In this document: positions 8,364 to 17,347 of the stretch, in pieces
How positions within the stretch are numbered: position 1 is the stretch's first letter
Layout of the letters: each line of letters begins with the position of its first letter
Origin: Gleimia hominis
GTDB taxonomy: Bacteria; Actinomycetota; Actinomycetes; Actinomycetales; Actinomycetaceae
NCBI RefSeq assembly: GCF_002871945.2
Contig: NZ_CP126963.1
Location: 558,001 to 622,000 of the forward strand
Reading direction: 5' to 3'
Length of the DNA stretch: 64,000 nucleotides
Program-made: the position numbers and the translations under genes
Notes under the pieces: generated by a model
Database searches by the model: none
The model's input: the letters and a program-made list of their open reading frames with translations, nothing else
What the model was told of the DNA's origin: nothing

Positions 8364-9104
8364 CGCGCGGATTACAGTTACAACTTTTCCGAGGATCGTC
8401 GCTTCGTCACCTAGGATTGGTGCAAAATTATCGTTTCTCGGTAGTAACCACACGTGTCCATCGGCGTGCGACAGAACTTTTACGGTCGCCTCCCCGTCTA
8501 TCATCGCAGCGACAATCTGCCCGTCTTCTGCGTTCGGTTGGGCGCGTACAACCACGTAGTCGCCGTCGCAAATCGCGGCGTCAACCATTGATTCCCCAGA
8601 AACTTCCAACATGAAAAGTTGACCGCCTCCTGTAAAGCGCTGTGGAAGCGTATAGGTATCCTCCACTGACTGCTCGGCGGTTATGGGGGAACCAGCCGCA
8701 ATCCGTCCGACGAGTGGGGCGGTAGCGGTGGGTTCTGTCGCTTCTGTATCAACCGACACGGGGAGCACGAGTGGATGCGTCGCCGTTGAAGCCTCTTCGG
8801 TGGGAGCAGCTGCGGCGTCTTCTTCCACCAGCTCCATTGCTCGAGGCCGGCCGGGGAAACGCCGAATAAATCCCTTATCTTCCAGCCCATCGAGTTGATG
8901 CTTCACAGAAGAAGGGGAGGACAGGCCGACTGCTGAACAAATTTCTCTCACCGAAGGTGGGAATCCCTGCTCGGTGATCGCCGTGCGGATGCACGCCAAA
9001 ACTTCTTCTTGCCGCGCTGTCAAGCCTGCGCGTGCAACGCGCCTGCTCTGCTCAGGCCCAGCCGTGCCCAGCTCGACCGCACCTTCCTTAGTTCTCTTAC
9101 TCAT
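8358..9104 (-). CDS. lexA: LexA, SOS repressor
   Basis: The 248-residue protein has the LexA winged helix (residues about 28-85, with FPPSVREICSAVGLSSPSSVKHQL), a long Ala/Thr/Glu linker (92-130) and the S24 autoprotease domain. The cleavage site is Ala137-Gly138 in RIAAGSP, the nucleophile is Ser172 in SGESM and the general base is Lys209 in ATVKV. RecA filaments on single-stranded DNA trigger self-cleavage and derepress the regulon. Within this window the boxes before the LysM gene, imuA' and dnaE2 are evident targets, and the box at 9206-9219 suggests autoregulation. The linker is longer than in E. coli LexA but ordinary for actinobacteria. A 22-bp repeat covers its stop codon. Confidence 0.97.
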   Translation of the reverse strand: MSKRTKEGAVELGTAGPEQSRRVARAGLTARQEEVLACIRTAITEQGFPPSVREICSAVGLSSPSSVKHQLDGLEDKGFIRRFPGRPRAMELVEEDAAAAPTEEASTATHPLVLPVSVDTEATEPTATAPLVGRIAAGSPITAEQSVEDTYTLPQRFTGGGQLFMLEVSGESMVDAAICDGDYVVVRAQPNAEDGQIVAAMIDGEATVKVLSHADGHVWLLPRNDNFAPILGDEATILGKVVTVIRAL

Positions 9105-9205
9105 GCATAGCTCTCTTACTCGTTAATACTGTGCGGGAAAAGCCCGCGCATATGCCCGCGACCTCATTTGCCTATTACCTAGCTTACGCACAAATATAAC
9201 AAAAT

Positions 9206-9219
9206 GGAACATATGTTCG
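9206..9219. promoter_or_regulatory. SOS box, lexA-proximal
   Basis: GGAACATATGTTCG matches the actinobacterial/Gram-positive SOS box CGAAC-N4-GTTCG except at the first base. It lies about 100 bases upstream of the lexA start and is probably the autoregulatory operator. Confidence 0.85.
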
Positions 9220-9268
9220 AAAGTGTCTCGACAAACCTCTTTGGCCGGTGTATCGTACAAGTGTTCGA

Positions 9269-9282
9269 CGAACACACGTTCG
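9269..9282. promoter_or_regulatory. SOS box of the LysM gene
   Basis: CGAACACACGTTCG is a perfect CGAAC-N4-GTTCG palindrome that ends 12 bases before the LysM gene start, just upstream of its ribosome binding site. LexA bound here would block the LysM gene. Confidence 0.92.
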
Positions 9283-9294
9283 AAAGGTGGAGTT

Positions 9295-9819
9295 ATGAGC
9301 GCCCTGCAGATAAGCCCGCAGATTCCAAGTGCCGGCAGCGAGCACGAAAGAACCCGAATCCGTGTGAATCAGCGCGCGAAAGAGTTGCCGAATACAACTT
9401 CAATCAAAAGTGTGCGGCAAGCGGGTGTCTCGCCACGGCCCCACTTGTACGTGGTGCCGAATCGGCCCCCTCAGACTTCCGTCGGAAAGTTGTCTCTCGC
9501 CCCCAAGGAGGGCAGCTTTTCGGCGGAAACCATCACCTCGTGGGGAAAAGCATTTTTGCGAACCATGCGTTCACTAGTTGTAGTTGCACTAATCGGCGTG
9601 CTCGGCATGGCTTTGGGCGTATATATGCAGGATGAGCCGTCGTCAGAAGCCTCCGTCAGCTACGCGGTGCAAAGCGGGGAATCCCTATGGGCAATAGCGC
9701 AGTCATTGGGGGATTCAAACCATAAAACCACCGAGATCGTACATGATATTCGCAAGTTGAACGGGTTGAACAACGACGTGGTACAACCAGGGCAAGTGCT
9801 TCAAATACCGAAATACTAG
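9295..9819 (+). CDS. LysM membrane protein, SOS-induced division inhibitor type (DivS/ChiZ/YneA-like)
   Basis: The 174-residue protein has a cytoplasmic N-terminal region (1-90), one membrane segment (about 92-110, [17 protein letters not shown]) and a C-terminal extracytoplasmic LysM domain (122-173, [17 protein letters not shown] to [13 protein letters not shown]). ATG 9295 follows AGGTGGAG and was chosen over an upstream in-frame ATG that overlaps the SOS box. Divergent pairing with lexA and a perfect SOS box match Bacillus YneA, Corynebacterium DivS and Mycobacterium Rv2719c/ChiZ, which halt septation after DNA damage. Those proteins share architecture and location more than sequence, so the function is inferred, though strongly by context. 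Confidence 0.85.
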   Translation: MSALQISPQIPSAGSEHERTRIRVNQRAKELPNTTSIKSVRQAGVSPRPHLYVVPNRPPQTSVGKLSLAPKEGSFSAETITSWGKAFLRTMRSLVVVALIGVLGMALGVYMQDEPSSEASVSYAVQSGESLWAIAQSLGDSNHKTTEIVHDIRKLNGLNNDVVQPGQVLQIPKY

Positions 9820-9904
9820 CCGGCGGAGCAATAAAATGTTACGAAACTTGGGCTATGCAGATAAACTTAGTGATGTATTTAAAGCACACGTAGTGGAGGC
9901 CCAT

Positions 9905-10366
9905 TTGCATTGCCCGTTTTGTCACCATGAGGATTCGCGCGTAGTCGACACTCGCCTGTCAGAAGATGGGCTAGCCATCCGACGCAGACGCGAATGCACC
10001 GCGTGCGGCCGCAGGTTCACCACTCAAGAAACCTCGAACTTCTCCGTAACAAAACGCTCAGGCGTGGTGGAACCATTTTCACGCGAAAAAATCATCTCAG
10101 GAGTGGCGAAAGCCTGCCAAGGGCGCCCAGTTAACGAACGGGAACTAGCTAAACTAGCGCAGCAAGTAGAAGAATCACTGCGCACAACCGGGCAAAGTAC
10201 CGTATCCGCCGACGAAGTGGGGCGAGCTATCCTGCCGTACCTCAAAGAACTAGACGAGGTCGCTTACCTGCGGTTCGCATCCGTGTACTCGAACTTCCAA
10301 TCCCTCTCAGACTTTGAACGAGCAATCACTGCTCTACGCGAAAACCGTGAAGAACGCGGCCGCTAG
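9905..10366 (+). CDS. nrdR: NrdR, ribonucleotide reductase repressor
   Basis: Starting at TTG 9905 gives a 153-residue protein beginning (M)[16 protein letters not shown], the canonical NrdR N-terminus. GGAGG at 9895-9899 sits five bases ahead of this TTG. An upstream ATG at 9836 would add 23 residues not found in the family. The zinc ribbon cysteines are Cys3, Cys6, Cys31 and Cys34, followed by the [16 protein letters not shown] segment. The ATP-cone domain follows ([24 protein letters not shown]). NrdR senses ATP/dATP and represses nrd genes through NrdR boxes. It stands directly behind the SOS-controlled LysM gene, the usual actinobacterial order lexA-LysM-nrdR. Confidence 0.95.
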   Translation: MHCPFCHHEDSRVVDTRLSEDGLAIRRRRECTACGRRFTTQETSNFSVTKRSGVVEPFSREKIISGVAKACQGRPVNERELAKLAQQVEESLRTTGQSTVSADEVGRAILPYLKELDEVAYLRFASVYSNFQSLSDFERAITALRENREERGR

Positions 10367-10491
10367 CAGCAAAACACCGCCCCACGCAGCCTAAGTCAAG
10401 CTTACTCAGATAGCAGGTGCAGAAAAATACGTGCGCCTAGAGTGCACGCGTGCTTTTGCCACACGCGCACCACCCAAAGCACTTATTTGCC

Positions 10492-10587
10492 TTCTGCGAT
10501 CGGCTAGTTACCACCCGCAGCGTTCGAGTGGTCACCATCCGCGGTATTCGACTGGTCACCACCCGTGGCGTCAGAGCGCTCACTGCC
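10492..10587 (-). repeat. 24-bp repeat across the acyl-CoA ligase C-terminus and stop
   Basis: Units of 24 bases at 10516-10539, 10540-10563 and 10564-10587 each encode eight residues of the ligase tail: GGDQSNTA, DGDHSNAA and the start of another. The stop codon at 10504-10506 lies inside a further decayed copy (10492-10515, about 13 of 19 bases alike where aligned). Here the repeat extends the protein itself, unlike the lexA and trmL cases. Confidence 0.8.
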
Positions 10588-12510
10588 CGCAGGCCCACCA
10601 TCAGCACCAGAACCGTGCTCGCGTGAAGCGTTCCGGTCACTTGGAGATTGCGGGCGGTAATCGCGAATAGAATCCAACACCGCGTCCGCAGCATCTTCAA
10701 CCTGATCCGACAGCTGACCAGCAAAATCACGCAACTGATTCAACGCCACTTCCGAACCTGCAGAAAGCTTCTCGCGCACCTCATCAGAAGAACGCGCGAT
10801 CCGCTCACGCAAATCCAACGTCGATTCCTTCATGGAATCCCCCGCCTCAACCAAATACTCTTTGACGCGGCGGCGCATAACTTTACCAATCTGCGACCGC
10901 GGCAACTCTGAAAGAAGCACAATCTGACGCGGTAACGCGTAGTGAGCAATAGACTTCTCTGCCCACCGACGCACATCATCAAGCGACACCGTGGCACCGG
11001 GCTCCAGAATTAATGCGGCCACCACGTCCTCCCCACGGGTACTACCTTCCAACCCCACGACGGCGACATCCTCAATCCCAGGCATGGTGCGCACCGCGTC
11101 CTCAACTTGGGATGGGTAAACATTAAAACCACCCGAAATAATGAGTTCCTTACGGCGGTCAGCCATCTTCACGAACCCATCAACTACCTGCGCTAAATCA
11201 CCGGTGCGCAACCACCCATCGTGGAACGCCTCCGCAGTTTCCTGCGGATTATCCCAATAACCAGCAAAAACCTGTGGGCCCCGTGCCAGCAACTCACCCA
11301 CTTCACCGTCGGCCACGTCTCGATCGGGATTTTCCGGGTCCACAATCCGAACTTCAGTGGACGGAAACGGGATCCCCAAAGTAGACGGACGCCGATCCGC
11401 AGATAGGGGAGAGCCAAGAATAATTGGCGACGCTTCCGTCATCCCGTAGCCCTCAATAAGGTAACCGCCGGTGGCATCCTCCCACCGCCGTGCGATCTGC
11501 GGATCCAAAGGCATCGCCCCCGAAACGGCGTACTTAATACTCTTCAGGTCCACGTCCTTGCCCTCCACGCCTTTCGCCAGGCGGTCAAACATAGGAGCCA
11601 CACCGGGGAAGAACGTGCACGGCAAACGCTTTTGCGCGTCTAAAACAATATCTACGTCGAACTTTGGAAATAGTACGTTAGTTGCCCCAATGCGGATCCC
11701 AGCGCAGAGGTTAACGCTCAAGCCAAACGCGTGGAAAAATGGTAGTACCGCGAACATAACTTCCGCGCCCTCGTGTAAGTTAGGGACCCAAGCTTGGGAC
11801 TGGGCTGCGTTAGTACCCACGGAGTGGTGCGTCAACTTCACGGCCTTAGGCACGCCCGTTGTCCCCCCGGTGTGCAAGAGCACAGCAATGTCCTCTGCGG
11901 ATCCGACAGGATTGTTCGGCCACGGAGCAACCCGCGCCAAAGCCTTGTCCCAGTCCCGCGCCCAGCCGGGTGGGGGCGTACTCATCTGCGATTTACGCGC
12001 CCGCGCCGGCGCCACCGGCAGATTAATGAGTAGGCGAGACATAAACGGAAGCGCCTTCGTCAAATCCACCGTGAACACGGCGCGCGGGCGCAGTTTAGCC
12101 ACGTCGATCGAGGATAGCGAGTTCTCCCAGCAGATAATGACTTTGCAGCCCGCGCGGTCCAGTTCCGCGGTCAACTCCGATTTAGGTGCCAGCGGATTTG
12201 TTTCCACCGCGATAGCGCCCAGCATGAAGATCGAATACAACGCCACCACGTGTTGGGTGCAGTTCGGCAGTGTAATGGACACGCGGTCCCCAGGTTTGAC
12301 GCCAGCCCGGTGCAGCGCCGCGGCTCCAAGACGAACCTGGTTAACTAGCTGCGCGTAGGTTAGTTGCGCCCCTAAAAAGTCTGTTGCCACCCGGTTGGGG
12401 TACCGTTCACTCACATCCAGTAGCACCTGGGCAAGAGTACGATTCTCCTCCTGAACTTTAAACGGAACCCCATCCGCATAAGATTCCCGAAGCCGATCGG
12501 TAAGCGTCAC
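10504..12510 (-). CDS. Long-chain acyl-CoA ligase (AMP-forming)
   Basis: The 668-residue protein is an ANL-superfamily adenylating enzyme. The P-loop is LLHTGGTTGVPKAVKLTH, the adenine motif is GYGMTEASPII, and the hinge is WLRTGDLAQVVDGFVKMADRRKELIISGGFNVYPSQVE. The catalytic lysine motif near the end is LPRSQIGKVMRRR. It activates fatty acids to acyl-CoA via acyl-AMP. Beyond the catalytic fold there is an extension of about 120 residues: a charged helix (STLDLRERIARSSDEVREKL onward) and a hydrophilic tail of eight-residue repeats. GTG start with AGGAG seven bases upstream. A palindromic operator candidate lies just upstream. Chain-length specificity is not readable. Confidence 0.9.
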   Translation of the reverse strand: MTLTDRLRESYADGVPFKVQEENRTLAQVLLDVSERYPNRVATDFLGAQLTYAQLVNQVRLGAAALHRAGVKPGDRVSITLPNCTQHVVALYSIFMLGAIAVETNPLAPKSELTAELDRAGCKVIICWENSLSSIDVAKLRPRAVFTVDLTKALPFMSRLLINLPVAPARARKSQMSTPPPGWARDWDKALARVAPWPNNPVGSAEDIAVLLHTGGTTGVPKAVKLTHHSVGTNAAQSQAWVPNLHEGAEVMFAVLPFFHAFGLSVNLCAGIRIGATNVLFPKFDVDIVLDAQKRLPCTFFPGVAPMFDRLAKGVEGKDVDLKSIKYAVSGAMPLDPQIARRWEDATGGYLIEGYGMTEASPIILGSPLSADRRPSTLGIPFPSTEVRIVDPENPDRDVADGEVGELLARGPQVFAGYWDNPQETAEAFHDGWLRTGDLAQVVDGFVKMADRRKELIISGGFNVYPSQVEDAVRTMPGIEDVAVVGLEGSTRGEDVVAALILEPGATVSLDDVRRWAEKSIAHYALPRQIVLLSELPRSQIGKVMRRRVKEYLVEAGDSMKESTLDLRERIARSSDEVREKLSAGSEVALNQLRDFAGQLSDQVEDAADAVLDSIRDYRPQSPSDRNASREHGSGADGGPAGSERSDATGGDQSNTADGDHSNAAGGN

Positions 12511-12523
12511 AACAAAACTCCTA

Positions 12524-12541
12524 ACTTACGCTTGCGTAAGT
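12524..12541. promoter_or_regulatory. Palindromic operator candidate before the acyl-CoA ligase
   Basis: ACTTACGC-TT-GCGTAAGT is an exact 8+2+8 palindrome overlapping the region just upstream of the ligase ribosome binding site. A third half-site CGTAAGT follows at about 12550. TetR-family regulators of fatty acid genes bind such palindromes; no regulator gene is adjacent, so the binding protein is unknown. Confidence 0.6.
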
Positions 12542-12629
12542 AACGTTACCGTAAGTTTGTCTCCGTGTGGCGCTCAAGTGCAAATCCTGCCTCTGCTCCG
12601 AGCAGCTGCGAGGGCAACAAACTGGCCTG

Positions 12630-13841
12630 TTAAGGCCGGGCTAAAATGCGCAGACGTATGTTCTCTTGCAAAGAGTCGATAGCAGTTATTGCTTCCGCAG
12701 GAAGCTCTGACGAAATGTCGGTTAATGCGTATCCGATTCCACCTGAGGTTCCTAAAATCTGCCCGTCAATATTTGCACCATGTTCAGCGAACGTCTGGTT
12801 GATCAAGGCCAAGACACCGGGGGTATTGCGGTGTATCAGACCCACGCGGTAGCGTGAAGCACTCGATGGCAGCAGTGTTAGGTTAGGTAGGTTAACTGAC
12901 ATGTCCGTGGACGCGGTTTGAATGTAGTCACTTACCTTGTGGGCGACAAACTGACCGATGTCGAACTGAGCTTCCTCAGTTGACCCACCGACGTGGGGCG
13001 TGAGAATCACGTTGTCCATACCTGCTAGAGGGGATTCAAACGGGTCCCCGTTTTTCTTTGGTTCCTGTGGGAACACGTCAACCGCAGCGCCCGCTAAGCG
13101 CCCGGATTCTAAAGCGTCTACGAGGGCATCAATGTCAGTTACGAACCCGCGTGAGAGGTTAATGAACATGGCTCCGGGCTTCATCTGTTTAAACTCCGCT
13201 GCAGTGAACATCGAGGTGTTTTGCGGTCTTCCAGACACGTGGATGGAAACAAAGTCGGACTCTTGCAGTAGCTGCGCCAGCGAGCCCACTGGCCGAGCGT
13301 TCCCTAATGCTAAGCGCTCGGCAATATCGTAGAAGATCACTTCCATCCCCAGGGATTCCGCAAGAACGGACAGTTGAGTCCCAATATTTCCATATCCCAC
13401 GATCCCGAGAGTTTTGCCGCGGACCTCATGGGAACCAGCTGCACTTTTAGCCCACAGCCCGTGGTGCAGGTTCGAGTTTTTAACGGTTAAACGCCGGTTT
13501 AATGCGATGATTTCTGCGATCGCTAGTTCCACCACGGAGCGGGTGTTCGAATAGGGCGCATTGAAGACCGCCACCCCCGCGTTTGAAGCGGCAGCAAGAT
13601 CGATCTGATTCGTCCCAATACAGAATGCGCCTATTGCCAGCAGCTGCGGGTTCGCGTCCAGCACCTGCTTACTCACCGTGGTTTTCGAACGCAACCCGAG
13701 GATCTGAAAACCGCGCAGCGCTTCTTTCAGCTCGGATTCGTCCATTGCCCCCGTGTGGCGAACAACCTCGATTCCATTGTCCGCAAAAATTTCGTCCGCT
13801 TTCGAATGGGGGTTTTCTAACAATAACGCTCGAATACTCAT
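12630..13841 (-). CDS. serA: D-3-phosphoglycerate dehydrogenase
   Basis: The 403-residue protein is a D-isomer 2-hydroxyacid dehydrogenase of the short SerA type with a C-terminal ACT domain. It oxidises 3-phosphoglycerate to 3-phosphohydroxypyruvate, the first step of serine synthesis. The Rossmann motif is LGIVGYGNIGTQLSVLAESLG, the substrate-binding segment is IGAFCIGTNQIDL, and the catalytic region includes HVSGRPQNTSMF and ILTPHVGGSTEEAQ. The ACT domain (about residues 330-403, from RVGLIHRNTPGVLALINQTF) is the expected site for serine feedback inhibition. It is on the same strand as helD upstream and the ligase downstream. No strong ribosome binding site is seen. Confidence 0.93.
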   Translation of the reverse strand: MSIRALLLENPHSKADEIFADNGIEVVRHTGAMDESELKEALRGFQILGLRSKTTVSKQVLDANPQLLAIGAFCIGTNQIDLAAASNAGVAVFNAPYSNTRSVVELAIAEIIALNRRLTVKNSNLHHGLWAKSAAGSHEVRGKTLGIVGYGNIGTQLSVLAESLGMEVIFYDIAERLALGNARPVGSLAQLLQESDFVSIHVSGRPQNTSMFTAAEFKQMKPGAMFINLSRGFVTDIDALVDALESGRLAGAAVDVFPQEPKKNGDPFESPLAGMDNVILTPHVGGSTEEAQFDIGQFVAHKVSDYIQTASTDMSVNLPNLTLLPSSASRYRVGLIHRNTPGVLALINQTFAEHGANIDGQILGTSGGIGYALTDISSELPAEAITAIDSLQENIRLRILARP

Positions 13842-13930
13842 ACTAGTATCGTCGCATGTTTCAAGAAAGAATTATTCTCCCGCTGATGAGCGAACCTGAC
13901 CGTCTTGCAGATCAACAAGCTCTTTTGGCC

Positions 13931-16132
13931 TTAAACGCTGAGTGCGTGTGGAATCGGGTGCTGCGCCAAGACGCGCAGGCGTTGGGTTGGGCGCGTCATG
14001 GCGACGTAGAGGTCGCCGGCACTTTGTTTCGCAATCTCACCCGGTTCCACGATGAGGACGGTGTCGAACTCCAGGCCTTTAGCGGCGGTGGGCGTGAGGA
14101 CCACCACCCGCGGGTCCAGGGGCGCACCGTCGTGAATAACCTCGGTGAAGTCCCGGTGACGCTCCGGGTCCAAAATGACTGCCAGGCGACCGCGGTCAGC
14201 GCCCACGAGGGAGTCCAACACCTTGAGTTCTTCCTCGAGCGCGCGGCGCAACTCGTCTTTCCAGGGCGCGCCCTCAGGCAAATGCGTTAAAACATACGCG
14301 TCCTCTATATCTCTGGCGGCAACCAGGGGGGAAGACAGGGGGAGGCCCAACTCTTCCATAACGGCTTGTGCCCGGTCTAAAATCTGCGCGGGCGTGCGGT
14401 AAGAAACCGTGAGCACAGCGGAACCAGCGTAAGCCCGCATCGCCGGGCCCAACAGGTCCGACCACTGCGTGGCCCGCGTGTACGAAGACTGGTCCAGATC
14501 ACCCGTAACCGTAAACGAACGTGACGGACAGCGGCGCAGCAGAATATGCCACGCCATGGGGGAAAGCTCCTGGGCCTCATCCACAATAATGTGCCCGTAC
14601 GCCCACGAACGGTCCCGCGATGCACGCTGAACTAGCGGCTGATCCGCATCCGGTTCCCCAGAACGGTCCGCCAGGGTCTGGGCAGAAACCATGCCGCCAC
14701 CGAGCCCCATTGCTTCAATCGCCTGCGCCGCATCCGCGACCGCGCGGCGCCGTTCCTGCTCCCGCTGCTTAGCAGCTGCCGAAGCAGTGGGCAAGTCACC
14801 CAACTGTTCTTCGAGTTCATCGAGGATCGGAATGTCGCTTTCAGTGAGGGCACTGCCGCGCGGGCGCATTAGCGATTCGACTTGCTCGGCACTAAAACGC
14901 GGTGCGCACTGCGCTAAGAACTTTGGGGAGGCGAACAAGCGCTCCAACAGTTTCAACGCACTCATCGGCAGCCAGGACAGGTTAATGGCTCGCTGCGCAG
15001 CTTTTGAGCCGCGGATGTAATCGTAATACCACTCCAAATCCGAGTGTGCACTCACTTGCGCATCCATTTGCCGAGCGAGGTTTTCCATCAGTTCGTACGC
15101 GAACGATTCCCACGCCTCGTTATGCGGCCGGCCACTGCGCCGCGCCCGCGAGCGCGCCGCCGCCACGTCCGCCGATCGCAACACAACGTTGTAGCCCGCA
15201 ATCGCTAGGGGCGTGTCTGCGGGGACGCGTTCGAGTGAACGCACCGCGTTTTTCACAACCTTAATCCAGTAGGTGTCGCCTTTGATGCGCGCCACTTCTT
15301 CCCGGTCGCGTCCGGCAGCTTTGTAGCCGGGGACGAGTTGGCTGAGGGTCGTGGAGACCACTCCGGTTTCCCCAAGGGAGGGCAATACTTGGTCGATGTA
15401 ACGCAAGAAAATTGGGGAGGGGCCAACTATGAGTACGCCCGAGCTTTCCAACCGGGCGCGGTGCGCGTACAGCAGGTACGCAGCCCGGTGCAGCACCACC
15501 GCGGTTTTCCCTGTTCCGGGCCCCCCTTGGATTACGAGTAGTCCGTCTGCGGGACGGCGAATGATCTCATCTTGCTCCGCTTGGATGGTGGAAACAATGT
15601 CGGACATGTGGCCGTCACGGGCTTGTGAGAGTGCCCGCATGAGGGCCCCTTCACCTTGGAAGGTCAGCTCGGAGTGCGTGGGGGTGTCTAAGGATTCGTC
15701 CTCTAGGGCAACGACTGTGCGGCCTTGGGTTTGGATGTGGCGGCGCCGCACCACGTCGAGAGGGTGCGCAGCGGTGGCTTGGTAGAAGGGGCGGGCGGCG
15801 GGGGCGCGCCAGTCCATGAGAACCTGGTTACCTTCGTCGTCGCGCAGTCCGGCGCGGCCAATGTAGTTGCGGGCCCCATCAGTCATGTCCAGGCGGCCAA
15901 ACACTAGGCGTTCCCCGATTGATTCTAACCGCGCGGCTTCGTCTCCCCAGTGGGCCGAGAGGGCATCTCTTTCCGTGTATGCCTGCGGGTTAGCGCCCAG
16001 GCGGGAGCCTTGGACGCGACGTTGACGGGCGCGGTAGCGGGCCCGGAGCGCATCGAGCACGCTGTACGCCCGGTTCACGAACGCTTGTTCGCCCTCGAGG
16101 TCTTGTTGATACGTCAATGGTGTGTTAGCCAA
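13931..16132 (-). CDS. helD: HelD-like SF1 helicase, RNA polymerase recycling factor type
   Basis: The 733-residue protein has a basic N-terminal coiled coil (about 10-80), a UvrD/Rep-like core with Walker A GGPGTGKT at 203-210 and the DEAQ box in IIVDEAQELSP. Motif III is VTGDLDQSSYTRA and late motifs include TPTAAKGLEFDTVLIVEP. HelD proteins bind RNA polymerase and release it from stalled or rifampicin-bound DNA complexes; the actinobacterial branch is called class II or HelR. The start is TTG 16132 with GGAGG five bases upstream (plus-strand 16138-16142). Assignment to HelD rather than a generic UvrD protein rests on length, the N-terminal coil and the MDWRAP segment. Confidence 0.82.
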   Translation of the reverse strand: MANTPLTYQQDLEGEQAFVNRAYSVLDALRARYRARQRRVQGSRLGANPQAYTERDALSAHWGDEAARLESIGERLVFGRLDMTDGARNYIGRAGLRDDEGNQVLMDWRAPAARPFYQATAAHPLDVVRRRHIQTQGRTVVALEDESLDTPTHSELTFQGEGALMRALSQARDGHMSDIVSTIQAEQDEIIRRPADGLLVIQGGPGTGKTAVVLHRAAYLLYAHRARLESSGVLIVGPSPIFLRYIDQVLPSLGETGVVSTTLSQLVPGYKAAGRDREEVARIKGDTYWIKVVKNAVRSLERVPADTPLAIAGYNVVLRSADVAAARSRARRSGRPHNEAWESFAYELMENLARQMDAQVSAHSDLEWYYDYIRGSKAAQRAINLSWLPMSALKLLERLFASPKFLAQCAPRFSAEQVESLMRPRGSALTESDIPILDELEEQLGDLPTASAAAKQREQERRRAVADAAQAIEAMGLGGGMVSAQTLADRSGEPDADQPLVQRASRDRSWAYGHIIVDEAQELSPMAWHILLRRCPSRSFTVTGDLDQSSYTRATQWSDLLGPAMRAYAGSAVLTVSYRTPAQILDRAQAVMEELGLPLSSPLVAARDIEDAYVLTHLPEGAPWKDELRRALEEELKVLDSLVGADRGRLAVILDPERHRDFTEVIHDGAPLDPRVVVLTPTAAKGLEFDTVLIVEPGEIAKQSAGDLYVAMTRPTQRLRVLAQHPIPHALSV

Positions 16133-16299
16133 TGTGTCCTCCGCGCCCAGTTGAAAACCGACTATCTATTATGCCTTCTTTCGCGTTTGCTTTCCTACGG
16201 GGGCAGAACTGTTCACCCAAAGCGTGGTCTGCGCGCCGCTCCTGCCAATGTTGCTAGGCTTTGGATATAGTCTAATTTGCCGTGGAAAGAAGGAGGAGC

Positions 16300-17316
16300 A
16301 TGAATCCTAAGGACCTCATAGAAGTCCGTCGTAATACGAGTTTTCAAGCTCCCGTTATGCTCGTCCACCTGAGTGGAGCCACGGACGCGGGGAACGCTGG
16401 GGGGATGGCTGTGGACCAGCTGCTTGCTTCACTGCCGTCGCAGCGGGTTGCGGAGTTCGACACGGATCTTTTGATTGATTACCGTTCTCACCGTCCTTCG
16501 GCGACGCTTGAAAACTGGTCGTTGTTAGACATGGAAGTGCCGGAGATAGCGGTTGATTTAGTGCAGGACGATCAGGGCACGCCGATTCTTGTGCTGCATG
16601 GCCCGGAGCCGGATATGAAGTGGCAGCGGTTTGGCGCTGCCGTTGCAGATTTTGCGCATGAGGCTGGGGTCGAGTTGGCGGTGTCTTTGATGGGGATGCC
16701 GGCGGGCGTGCCGCATACTCGGCCTACCGTTGTACATTTGCAGTCCACGGACCCGTCGTTGGTGGCCGATCAGCCTTCGATGGAAGGGCAGATTCAGGTG
16801 AGTTCGTCTGTGAACACGTTTTTGCAGCACGTGCTGCGTGAGCAGGGGACGCAGTCGCTCAATTTTTTGGCGGCGGTTCCGTACTACGTGGCGCGGATGG
16901 ATTATCCGCAGGCTTCGCTCGCGCTACTTGACCGCATGGGGGAGAAGTTGGGTTTGTCTCTTCCGACGGGCAATATTGAGGCGGGGAACCAGTTTGTGGG
17001 GGCTCAGTTGGCTCATTTGATTGATGAAAATGAGGAAGTAACGGGTTTTATCCATATGCTGGAGGAGCAGTTTGACGAAACTGTGCAGCCCGATCCTGCG
17101 GCTAAACCTCAGTTGCCTTATGTTCCGGGTGAGGGGCGTAAGGCTGAGCGGATGGATGCGGATGCGTTAGCGCAGACGATTGAGGCGTTTTTGGCCCGCA
17201 GTGAGGGGATTTCGGTGGAGCGTTCACCGGAGTCGCAGGCGTCTACACAGCCGCGTCCGCGCCACCGGGCACCTGGGAAGACGGAGCATTCACCGCAAGA
17301 GGACGCGGACGAGTAG
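16300..17316 (+). CDS. PAC2-family protein
   Basis: The 338-residue protein carries a PAC2 (proteasome assembly chaperone 2-like) domain over about residues 15-260, with VMLVHLSGATDAGNAG near the start and a VSLMGMPAGVPHTRP segment mid-way. Its C-terminal 60 residues are hydrophilic and Pro/Ser-rich. Such proteins are widespread in actinobacteria with unknown biochemical function; the eukaryotic relative assists proteasome assembly. GGAGGAG immediately precedes ATG 16300. It is divergent from helD. The end of the gene meets a 25-bp repeat belonging to the convergent neighbour. Confidence 0.78.
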   Translation: MNPKDLIEVRRNTSFQAPVMLVHLSGATDAGNAGGMAVDQLLASLPSQRVAEFDTDLLIDYRSHRPSATLENWSLLDMEVPEIAVDLVQDDQGTPILVLHGPEPDMKWQRFGAAVADFAHEAGVELAVSLMGMPAGVPHTRPTVVHLQSTDPSLVADQPSMEGQIQVSSSVNTFLQHVLREQGTQSLNFLAAVPYYVARMDYPQASLALLDRMGEKLGLSLPTGNIEAGNQFVGAQLAHLIDENEEVTGFIHMLEEQFDETVQPDPAAKPQLPYVPGEGRKAERMDADALAQTIEAFLARSEGISVERSPESQASTQPRPRHRAPGKTEHSPQEDADE

Positions 17317-17347
17317 AGCAGCTGTACCTACTGATGGCCGGAAACGG

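Noticed and set aside
11471..12358. Plus-strand open frame of about 295 codons opposite the acyl-CoA ligase
   Set aside because: No recognisable domain, and the minus-strand ligase is complete and conserved.
13540..13560. GTTCG-containing sequence near 13550 as an SOS box
   Set aside because: Only one half-site is present; the palindrome partner is missing and it lies inside serA.
13856..14290. Plus-strand open frame opposite the helD 3' end
   Set aside because: It is the antisense of conserved helicase motifs and has no ribosome binding site or family match.
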